DNA from: Saprospiraceae bacterium
GTDB taxonomy: Bacteria > Bacteroidota > Bacteroidia > Chitinophagales > Saprospiraceae
Assembly (NCBI GenBank): GCA_027009605.1
Contig: JALVCY010000009.1
Coordinates: 1 to 6,101 of the forward strand
DNA: 6,101 nucleotides
Direction of reading: 5' to 3'
Below the pieces are notes generated by a model, which was not told the origin of the DNA, did no database searches, and saw nothing but the letters and a program-made list of their open reading frames with translations. This document shows, in pieces, positions 1 to 5,104 of the stretch. A program made the position numbers and the translations under genes. Within the stretch, counting starts at the first letter, position 1; the number at the start of each line of letters is the position of its first letter.

Positions 1-58
1 AAAAGCTGTCGATTATAGATGCGGGGGGGGAGTGACCTAATCCCTCAATGCAAAAACA

Positions 59-1291
59 TTATAGCTTTTTAGTTTTTATTAATGATTTGAACATATTCTT
101 AACTTGGCTATAAAAGTCCTTTTTTTCAACGGTCACTTCCGTATCTTCAAAGTCACCCAATTCTTCTATTACTTCAAAAACATGAATAGTATCATTTACT
201 TCAGGAATTGCAACATAACTTCCTGAAGTGCTACCTTTCGAAAATGCACGAAGAAAATTTTCTTCTTCAGGTAAGTCATTAGGCAACTGCCAACGATCAA
301 TACATTTTTTAGAAATCATGTCAAAAGTAAGGAAACTACCATTCTGCAATCCAGAATAATTTCGAGAAAGCATATACAACAACCTGCCATTCCTAGAAAA
401 AACTGAACACGAATTCTTCTTTAAGGAGATAAAATCATCTGCCAATGAATAAGTCTTCACTGAAAAATCAACCAAACTAATTTCAGAATAAATACTTCCA
501 GAAACACTAATAATTTTTTCTAACTCCGGAAACATCCTTAAACTTCCTCCACCATAGTACTCCGAATACACTTCATTCTTAATTGAATTGGGGTATTTCT
601 TGTCAAATTTACCAATAATTCTAATTACCTCCCCTGACTTTTCATCTAAAACAGAAATATAATACTTTTCTTTTGGATTTATCTGCCCTATGGCACTTTC
701 TTCTTCCGACGCATGATTTGTATCAACAGTTACCGTAAAATATAATAAACCATTGTGCACCCCCACAAAAGAACTCACACCAATTCTTATTCGCTCTCCT
801 TCATATAAATATGGTTTAACACTCCACATTACTTGCCCGTCATCAGTTGAATAGCGAGTAACTTTTTCATCTACTGTAGAATACGTTAGGAGAAAACCAT
901 GTTCTAGTCTTGGACACTGTCCACTTTCAATAAGGAATATTTGCTTTTCCGTCTTTAAATCAAATAATCCCCACTCCTTTAAATATCCTGCACTTAGTAA
1001 AGCATAATTATCGTCAACCCCATAAACTTGCTTTAGATGAGAAGGGAGTGGACTAGCCACAAATTCACAGTCAGGGATAGAAATAATTTGCATCAAACCA
1101 TCCAAAATAAAAACCTGATTATTCGAAACATAAATAAATTGAAGATATTCTACAGGTAATTCATAAGTCTGTATTTTATCAGTCTTGGAAGACCATACGA
1201 CTAATTCTCCACCATGCTGGAAGAACAGCAAATCATCCAGCCAACAAATAACTGAATTTCTAGAGACAAACTGCTTAATATGTTTAATCAT
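59..1291 (-). CDS. Hypothetical protein, beta-propeller-like (about 410 aa)
   Basis: I do not recognise the family. The protein is rich in short beta-strand-like segments with aromatic and Asp/Gly turns, for example WSSKTDKIQTYELP, LKEWGLFDLKTEK, STDDGQVMWSVKPY, SVLDEKSGEVIRIIG and LTFDMISKKCIDRWQLP. These recur roughly every 40-70 residues, which suggests a WD40- or PQQ-like beta-propeller. The C-terminus is a short Lys-rich tail. There is no signal peptide or membrane segment, so a cytoplasmic location is likely. Start choice: the frame is open to a TTG at 1408 (449 aa), but no ATG occurs before the one at 1291, which gives MIKHIKQF. I prefer 1291; the 39 extra codons could be real or a remnant. 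Base composition looks slightly more AT-rich than in the arsR-merTP genes. The stop lies close to the window edge, so downstream neighbours are unseen. Function is unknown; the propeller fold is inference from sequence rhythm only. Confidence 0.72.
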   Translation of the reverse strand: MIKHIKQFVSRNSVICWLDDLLFFQHGGELVVWSSKTDKIQTYELPVEYLQFIYVSNNQVFILDGLMQIISIPDCEFVASPLPSHLKQVYGVDDNYALLSAGYLKEWGLFDLKTEKQIFLIESGQCPRLEHGFLLTYSTVDEKVTRYSTDDGQVMWSVKPYLYEGERIRIGVSSFVGVHNGLLYFTVTVDTNHASEEESAIGQINPKEKYYISVLDEKSGEVIRIIGKFDKKYPNSIKNEVYSEYYGGGSLRMFPELEKIISVSGSIYSEISLVDFSVKTYSLADDFISLKKNSCSVFSRNGRLLYMLSRNYSGLQNGSFLTFDMISKKCIDRWQLPNDLPEEENFLRAFSKGSTSGSYVAIPEVNDTIHVFEVIEELGDFEDTEVTVEKKDFYSQVKNMFKSLIKTKKL

Positions 1292-1465
1292 TGCAAGAAA
1301 AAATGATTTTTTTAGTATTGGATGAGATTCAAACAATGAATCAGATTCCGCTGACCTGACTCTTTCTAACAAGAAATACTTCCAGGCCAAAATGAAATCG
1401 AGATGCAAGTTACTAAATTTTTCTGATTACGTAAGTTGAACCCCGGCTTTTGACTTACAACTGCG

Positions 1466-1492
1466 ACATTCAATTAGAAGACTATTGAATGT
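1466..1492. repeat. Inverted repeat (9-bp arms, 9-nt loop)
   Basis: The arms ACATTCAAT and ATTGAATGT are perfect complements around a 9-nt loop. No T-run follows on either strand, so it is not a normal intrinsic terminator. It lies upstream of the minus-strand gene and could be an operator or part of a degenerate intergenic repeat. Confidence 0.45.
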
Positions 1493-1562
1493 TTGTTGGT
1501 TATGAACTCTTTGGAGTTTAATCACCGTTCAATTATGTATCATAAATCCATGATAACCAAAT

Positions 1563-1595
1563 AGTTATAAATTCAATCAGAACAAATTCATAACT
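1563..1595. repeat. Imperfect inverted repeat (10 of 11 bp)
   Basis: AGTTATAAATT (1563-1573) pairs with AATTCATAACT (1585-1595) with one mismatch. A related word, GGTTATGAACT, occurs at 1499-1509, so this half-gap repeats a GTTAT-AA/G-AATT theme three times. The role is unknown. Confidence 0.35.
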
Positions 1596-1636
1596 AAACT
1601 ATGCCTGTCGTGTATGTATGTCCCGCATGTACCACG

Positions 1637-1665
1637 CTGGCGGGGTCAAATTTGCCACCCGGCAG
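1637..1665. repeat. GC-rich hairpin in AT-rich gap
   Basis: The left arm CTGGCGGGGT pairs with the right arm ACCCGGCAG. The stem has eight pairs with one G-G mismatch and one bulged G, and the loop is CAAATTTGCC, which contains the self-palindrome CAAATTTG. That word recurs at about 1691-1698. The stretch stands out from its surroundings by its G+C content. It could be a structured RNA or a remnant of a mobile element; no family is recognised. Confidence 0.35.
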
Positions 1666-1775
1666 TCCGATTACTTCCGGAACTTAAAGCAAATTTGGGG
1701 GTGGAAAAAAACTAAATAAAAGCCATGAGCCTAGGTTTTTATGTTTTTTCGGAAACTTGCGCCAATTAAAAATTA

Positions 1776-1797
1776 TCGAAAAGTGTCTAATGGGGAC
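1776..1797. other. Possible insertion-sequence end remnant
   Basis: The stretch contains CGAAAAGTGTCTAATGGGG followed by ACA, with a short TGTC/GACA inversion. It resembles in style the terminal repeats of some IS elements and shares CGAAAAGT with the ends of the element at 5702-6014. No second end and no transposase are visible, so this is only a suggestion. Confidence 0.15.
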
Positions 1798-1864
1798 AAA
1801 CTCCGACTGCGCCCTTAAGATATTGATTATTTTTATATTCTAATTTTTTTCTTTCGTTTACCCT

Positions 1865-1888
1865 GTTGAACAGTTGAGCAGTTGAACA
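1865..1888. repeat. Three tandem 8-bp units upstream of TetR gene
   Basis: The units are GTTGAACA, GTTGAGCA and GTTGAACA, back to back with one substitution in the middle unit. About 17 bp further on is GAATAAAATTT. The same pairing (TTGAACA, then GAATAAAATTT) occurs at 6019-6051, before the gene at the window end. With TTGA at 1882-1885, 19 nt, then TAAAATTTG, it also loosely resembles a Bacteroidota promoter. The repeats may be tandem regulator sites or a repeat-family boundary. Confidence 0.5.
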
Positions 1889-1977
1889 AAATCTCCAAAC
1901 AGAATAAAATTTGGTGGTTTTGCATTAGAATACTTTTCGGAGTAAACTCACCATTTATTTATTCCTGAAATTCATAC

Positions 1978-1991
1978 ATTTTGGCCAAAAT
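1978..1991. promoter_or_regulatory. Candidate TetR operator palindrome
   Basis: ATTTTGGCCAAAAT is a perfect 14-bp palindrome whose right end is 32 bp before the regulator's ATG. TetR-family repressors are dimers that usually bind palindromes in their own promoter region, so autoregulation is a natural reading. A near-match to the -7 box (TACATTTT, 1975-1982) overlaps it, but there is no good -33 partner. The assignment rests on position and symmetry only. Confidence 0.45.
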
Positions 1992-2023
1992 AGATTGTTT
2001 TTGAAGATTGCCAAACCAACATA

Positions 2024-2560
2024 ATGACCACAAAAGAGAAAATAACAGAAACCGCCTTTCGGCTCTTCCTAGATAAAGGCTACAAGCATACATCTATGTC
2101 GGATTTGATGGCCGCAACGAAGCTATCCAAAGGTGCGTTTTATCATCATTTTTCGAGTAAGGAGCATCTCTATCATGCGGTGATAGATCGATATTTTTTG
2201 TCTTACTACCAACAGATTTCTTGGGACAAGATTCAAGTGTCTAATCGGGAAGAGATTGAGCAAGCCATCAAAGCCTTCTACTTGGTTTTTGTACCGGAGA
2301 TTCTTGCGCTTTCGCAAAAAGGGATGTCCCGGTATTTTATCCTGTTTTTTGAAGCGTATGACGCTTACCCCAAATTCAGGAAAGGAGTGCGTAATTTTTA
2401 CAGCGAGCTAAAAGATTTTATAACTTCGATTTTAAAGGATAACAAGGTTCAAGATGCTGATAATGAAGCCATTAGGCTGATATCGAAATATGAAGGCCTA
2501 ATGTTTTGGTTAGCACTTTTTCCGGAAGGAGATGTATCGAGTTTGATTGCGGATTTTTAG
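2024..2560 (+). CDS. TetR/AcrR family transcriptional regulator
   Basis: The 178-aa protein has the standard TetR N-terminal DNA-binding domain. Residues 4-20 (KEKITETAFRLFLDKGY) form helix 1, and the helix-turn-helix spans about 24-43 with the signature TSMSDLMAATKLSKGAFYHH, followed by F-SSKEHLY. Residues 50-178 are a mostly helical ligand-binding and dimerisation part rich in aromatics (RYFILFFEAYDAYPKF, GLMFWLALFP). Such C-terminal parts are too variable to name a ligand. It is a little shorter than the usual 190-210 aa but looks complete. The ATG gives the expected N-terminus at the family's normal distance from the HTH; there is no Shine-Dalgarno, as is usual in Bacteroidota. A 14-bp palindrome upstream suggests autoregulation. 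No transporter or enzyme gene lies next to it on either side within the window, so its targets are unknown. The family call is secure; the function is not. Confidence 0.93.
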   Translation: MTTKEKITETAFRLFLDKGYKHTSMSDLMAATKLSKGAFYHHFSSKEHLYHAVIDRYFLSYYQQISWDKIQVSNREEIEQAIKAFYLVFVPEILALSQKGMSRYFILFFEAYDAYPKFRKGVRNFYSELKDFITSILKDNKVQDADNEAIRLISKYEGLMFWLALFPEGDVSSLIADF

Positions 2561-2568
2561 TTCGTCTC

Positions 2569-2587
2569 GGGCGGTAGCGCCTCGCCC
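2569..2587. repeat. GC-rich hairpin just after the TetR gene
   Basis: GGGCG (2569-2573) pairs with CGCCC (2583-2587), with an alternative inner GGCG/CGCC pairing. It begins 8 bp after the TetR stop. No T-run follows, so it is not a classical intrinsic terminator, but it may protect or end the message. It adjoins the dispersed 50-bp repeat. Confidence 0.3.
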
Positions 2588-2593
2588 CTTAAC

Positions 2594-2643
2594 GGCGCAA
2601 ATTCTCTTCGTCTATTTACTCTGACTTGGAATTAATCCTGACC
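2594..2643. repeat. Dispersed 50-bp repeat, copy 1
   Basis: This stretch begins GGCGCAAATTCTCTTCGTCT and matches 4598-4647 at 46 of 50 positions in the same orientation, far beyond chance. Neither copy lies in a gene. Copy 1 starts 33 bp after the TetR stop. It is probably one member of a genome-wide intergenic repeat family. The ten bases CCTTAACGGC at its left edge also occur near copy 2, but there they are separated from the repeat by about 85 bp. Confidence 0.8.
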
Positions 2644-2777
2644 GTTGGTCGGGTCGTGAATTGTTTTGAGCTTTTAGGTTGGGGATATTTTTTTATCTTT
2701 GTGTCGGTCAAATTAATCTCCTATTGGCACTCATCATCCAAATCATCTCGCAATCACCCAAATAAAAACCCAAACTG

Positions 2778-2941
2778 CGCTGGTTAGGTCTTGCAGACCT
2801 ACACCAATCAAAAAGCAGGGTTTTAACCTGCGGAATCAATAATATTTGGTGGCTTACATCTTGATTTCGTCTTGGTATCTAGAATGTGAAGGTTAAAACC
2901 CTTCACTTTTGAACGTTGCGGCCTACAAGGCCTGACGAGCG
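2778..2941. repeat. REPIN-like inverted element with four palindromes (164 bp)
   Basis: Left arm 2778-2831 and right arm 2888-2941 are inverted copies (37 of 54 positions; 32 of 39 within the palindromic parts) around a 56-bp spacer, all centred on the same point. Each arm carries two palindromes: an outer one (AGGTCT-TGC-AGACCT left; GGCCT-ACA-AGGCC right) and an inner one around GGGTTTTAACC (2815-2831 and 2888-2904). The arms differ at paired bases that preserve pairing: T-A versus C-G in the outer palindrome and C-G versus A-T in the inner one. This is the architecture of REPIN-type elements, two REP-like units in inverted orientation, which in other bacteria are moved by RAYT transposases. 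No transposase is present here. Confidence 0.7.
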
Positions 2942-3073
2942 AGATGATGGTTGATTTTTGGTGTTGGATGGAAGGGGGGGGCGCGGGTAAAAGTTTGCCT
3001 TTTGGTTGGAGTAGATAATAGCTTGGGCAATTTCGATTTTTATTCGGGATGGCGATATTGGTTGTCCGATATA

Positions 3074-3107
3074 AAAAAAGCAACAGGCAGAAGTCTGTTG
3101 CTTTTTT
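3074..3107. terminator. Strong bidirectional intrinsic terminator
   Basis: AAAAAAGCAACAG pairs perfectly with CTGTTGCTTTTTT: a 13-bp stem with an 8-nt loop and an A-run on one side and T-run on the other. It works in either direction. On the minus strand it lies 78 nt after the YfdX gene's stop and should end that message. On the plus strand it could stop readthrough from the TetR gene about 510 nt away. Confidence 0.88.
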
Positions 3108-3184
3108 GTAATTATCCAAGAGTGCCAAAATCGTAGGCAATCTGCAAGTTATGCCCCCAATGTTGGTATCCAGGCACTAGTTTT

Positions 3185-4135
3185 TTACTTTTTTTTGGCT
3201 TTAGAGAAAAATTTTGCTCTGAAGTCTTTGATTTGAGTTTTAAGACTATCAAAGGATTTTTCAATACTTTCTTTTGTGGCCTTGGCTTTGATATCCTTTT
3301 TAAGCGATTTGATGCTTTTCGCTAGATCGCCATAGTCTTTGTTTCGTTTGCCATAGCCAAGCGCTTCTGCCAATTTGAGCTGATAGTCCGCATTGTCAAG
3401 AAGAAGCAGGATTTCATCTTTGTCATCCGTAGAATTTAGAGAGCTGGCTTCAAGGACGTATTGTTCCGCTTTTAATACCGGTAGGGGAATGGTTAATTCC
3501 TCTATGACTATTGTATTCAATAATTCAAGAATAGTGGATTTAGCCAATTCTGTCTTACCTTCTTTCGTTAGGACAGCAGCCAATTTCAGACCTTCCGGAT
3601 AGGAGGCGAAAGGCAAATAATAGGTGGCGATAATCTCCTCACTAGCCAACCCGTTAAGCAACTTTTTGGCTTCTTGGTAATAGCCTTTTTTGGCAGCGGT
3701 TTTGGCCGCATCGGTAATGCCCCGGATGACATTGATGTCTGTAATGAGCTCATTGATATGAGAATTGGCTCCAACAGGAATTAAATCAAGGCCGGGGTTT
3801 GCGGCAACCAAGGTCTCCATACGGCCGATGAGCTCGTATAGCTTGGATTGTGCTTCTTTGGTTTTGTTGTCATTCAGTAATTTGACCGTGTTTTGGGTCT
3901 CTTCGATCATTGAAAGCGCATCCTTGGTGATTCCTTTTTGTGCTTCCAGTACTTTGTCATTAGCTTCCCGGTTTAATCTGACATTCATGCTGTCTGTAGA
4001 TAGAGATGGCTTAGCCGGCATTGTTACCGGTTGGGTGGTTTGTGCTTGCGCAGAAGAGATTTCTTTGCTTGCACAAGAAGATATTATTTGAGCCATCACA
4101 AGCAGCATAATAACCATTAATTTATTTGTTTTCAT
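3185..4135 (-). CDS. YfdX family lipoprotein
   Basis: The 316-aa protein begins with a lipoprotein signal peptide (MKTNK, a hydrophobic stretch, then lipobox ISSC with Cys21), so the mature protein is probably lipid-anchored and faces the periplasm. Residues about 22-60 are a low-complexity linker. The YfdX domain runs from about 65 to 262. Its features include ITKDALSMIEETQNTVKLL, LIPVGA near 118-123, the central LPFASYP (174-180), TIPLPVLKAE (215-224) and the closing QLKLAEALGYG (252-262). The last 50 residues are helical and Lys-rich, ending in AKKK. In E. coli, yfdX belongs to the EvgA-controlled acid-resistance set and Salmonella YfdX has been studied structurally, but the biochemical role is not settled. 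The ATG at 4135 is the only start giving the signal peptide. The gene stands alone, with a terminator downstream. The family call is firm; a role in envelope stress is inference. Confidence 0.9.
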   Translation of the reverse strand: MKTNKLMVIMLLVMAQIISSCASKEISSAQAQTTQPVTMPAKPSLSTDSMNVRLNREANDKVLEAQKGITKDALSMIEETQNTVKLLNDNKTKEAQSKLYELIGRMETLVAANPGLDLIPVGANSHINELITDINVIRGITDAAKTAAKKGYYQEAKKLLNGLASEEIIATYYLPFASYPEGLKLAAVLTKEGKTELAKSTILELLNTIVIEELTIPLPVLKAEQYVLEASSLNSTDDKDEILLLLDNADYQLKLAEALGYGKRNKDYGDLAKSIKSLKKDIKAKATKESIEKSFDSLKTQIKDFRAKFFSKAKKK

Positions 4136-4512
4136 GATTTTTTAAATTTTTTTTGTTAAATGATGAATTCGTAATTTTACCATCATGAAGTGTGCCAGTA
4201 GCGAATATAAAGAAATTTTGACATGAAAATTTTTGAAATATGAAAAAATGGCAGTTAAAATTAAAAATTAACTGACAATTTTTCAGGTGTAAAATATTGA
4301 TTGCTAGTTATTTATGGTGGTCATTCAGGCGATTTATTTTGAGTCTTGTTTTGTCTGATTATTACGCCAAATAGGGGGATGGAGTGTGCACTTTTATTGA
4401 AAATTAGGGTGTTTAAAGTTTCTGTTTTTAAGATGAAGTACATTATTGTAAAAATGAAGCCATAGGACTATTAAAAATTTGTAGGACAGGTGTTTTGGTT
4501 CATCCTTAACGG

Positions 4513-4535
4513 CCTTGCCAACTGCTGTTGCAAGG
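4513..4535. repeat. Hairpin with one bulge
   Basis: CCTTGC(C)AAC pairs with GTTGCAAGG around the loop TGCT: nine pairs with one bulged C. It lies inside the roughly 85-bp segment that separates CCTTAACGGC from the second copy of the 50-bp repeat, a segment missing at the first copy. Confidence 0.45.
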
Positions 4536-4597
4536 TGTCACGGACGGTAGCAAGGACAATTCTTTATCCGTCTCAGTTGAGATTGCGGGGGGGATGT

Positions 4598-4647
4598 GGC
4601 GCAAATTCTCTTCGTCTATTTACTATGACTTGGAATTCATCTCGACC
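4598..4647. repeat. Dispersed 50-bp repeat, copy 2
   Basis: It matches copy 1 at 2594-2643 at 46 of 50 positions in the same orientation; the differences are mainly toward the right end. It lies 40 bp before the arsR operator. Being upstream of a gene here and downstream of one at copy 1, it is unlikely to be a promoter or terminator proper. Confidence 0.8.
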
Positions 4648-4686
4648 ATAGGGCAGGACACAGTCATTAAAACGACAAAATTATAC

Positions 4687-4702
4687 TTTAGCATTTGCTA
4701 AA
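4687..4702. promoter_or_regulatory. ArsR operator palindrome
   Basis: TTTAGCATTTGCTAAA is a perfect inverted repeat (TTTAGCA, TT, TGCTAAA). It covers the -33 TTTG of the arsR promoter, so a bound dimer would block RNA polymerase. ArsR/SmtB repressors bind such palindromes and release them on binding metal. Position and symmetry make autoregulation of the arsR-merTP operon likely. Confidence 0.75.
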
Positions 4703-4725
4703 ATAAACAAATACCCCTACCTTTG
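4694..4725 (+). promoter_or_regulatory. Bacteroidota-type promoter of arsR-merTP
   Basis: TTTG (4694-4697), a 20-nt spacer, then TACCTTTG (4718-4725) match the Bacteroidota consensus TTTG-N19-21-TAnnTTTG exactly. The -7 box ends 4 nt before the arsR ATG, so transcription should start at or very near the A of the start codon, giving a leaderless or nearly leaderless message. Confidence 0.75.
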
Positions 4726-4729
4726 CCCC

Positions 4730-5104
4730 ATGGAAAAAAACGTTTGTATCCGGCAGGAAGCCAATGTCCGGCAGATTAAGGCTTGCAAAGAGCAAATTCG
4801 GCATTTGGATGATTCTTTTGATAGGTTAAGCGGGGTGTTGCACCTTGCGGGAAATAAAGTACGCTTAGAAATCTTGTATTTTTTGGCTCGAGAAGAGAAG
4901 CTCTGTGTGTGTGATTTGAGTGATATATTGGGGATGAGCATTTCGGCGGTGTCTCAACACTTGCGCAAGCTAAAGGACAGAAATATGGTTCAAAAGGAAA
5001 GACAAGGGCAAACTATTTTTTATTCGCTTGCGCCAAAATATAAAGACATTTTTACCCCGTTTTTCCAATTGATTGACGACAATAAAATCTTAGAAACCGT
5101 ATGA
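4730..5104 (+). CDS. arsR: ArsR/SmtB family metal-responsive repressor
   Basis: The 124-aa protein is a winged-helix repressor. Residues 32-55 (RLSGVLHLAGNKVRLEILYFLA) are the typical ArsR entry, 58-66 carry the metal-site motif LCVCDLSDI, the recognition helix is about 70-87 (SISAVSQHLRKLKDRNMV), and the wing is about 88-99 (QKERQGQTIFYS). Cys59 and Cys61 lie in the CVCD motif, and Cys6 and Cys19 in the N-terminal arm. That layout resembles the four-thiol site of CadC (Cys7, 11, 58, 60), which fits a soft metal such as Hg, Cd or Pb. The stop overlaps the merTP start (ATGA), so the two are one operon and the likely inducer is Hg(II). The start is supported by the conserved-looking Cys6 and by the absence of another Met before residue 69. 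It probably represses its own promoter through the palindrome just upstream. The exact metal is inference; the symbol arsR names the family and does not mean arsenic. Confidence 0.93.
   Translation: MEKNVCIRQEANVRQIKACKEQIRHLDDSFDRLSGVLHLAGNKVRLEILYFLAREEKLCVCDLSDILGMSISAVSQHLRKLKDRNMVQKERQGQTIFYSLAPKYKDIFTPFFQLIDDNKILETV

Larger units (their letters stand above)
1292..2023. other. Long non-coding gap with clustered hairpins
   Basis: No convincing gene lies between the propeller-like gene and the TetR gene. From left to right it holds: a 9-bp inverted repeat (1466-1492), an AACTC/GAGTT hairpin (1505-1518) inside a wider TTGGTTAT/ATAACCAA inverted repeat (1496-1560), an 11-bp imperfect inverted repeat (1563-1595), a GC-rich hairpin (1637-1665), a possible mobile-element end (1776-1797), an 8-bp tandem triplet (1865-1888), a short sequence shared with the element near the window end (1932-1950), and a palindrome close to the TetR start (1978-1991). 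The section from about 1600 to 1710 is clearly more GC-rich than its surroundings. The run to 1408 may instead be the N-terminus of the leftward gene if the TTG start is used. Confidence 0.6.
4136..4686. other. Non-coding gap between divergent yfdX-like and arsR genes
   Basis: This gap separates two genes transcribed away from each other and must hold the promoter of the YfdX-family gene. I see no full promoter for it; TATATTCG on the minus strand (4202-4209) is a near-match to TAnnTTTG without a -33 partner. CAGTTAA/TTAACTG (4252-4274) is a 7-bp inverted repeat with a 9-nt loop. Another hairpin lies at 4513-4535, a run of seven G at 4587-4593, and the second copy of the dispersed 50-bp repeat at 4598-4647. 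No open frame in it looks like a gene. Confidence 0.55.

Noticed and set aside
1600..1710. tRNA gene or integron attC site
   Set aside because: No cloverleaf could be drawn, and no paired GTTRRRY/RYYYAAC ends or integrase were seen.
2123..2317. Antisense frame inside the TetR gene
   Set aside because: Shadow of a clear TetR coding sequence; no independent support.
2694..2701. TATCTTTG, a perfect -7 box on the plus strand
   Set aside because: The nearest TTTG is 25 nt upstream, outside the normal 19-21 spacing, and no gene follows.
2823..3140. Minus-strand open frame of 105 codons and an overlapping plus-strand frame (2951-3136)
   Set aside because: Both run through the inverted-repeat element, a G run and the terminator; composition is not protein-like.
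3393..4091. Open frames on both strands inside the YfdX gene (3393-3602, 3586-3774, 3765-4091)
   Set aside because: Shadows of a gene with a clear signal peptide and family motifs.
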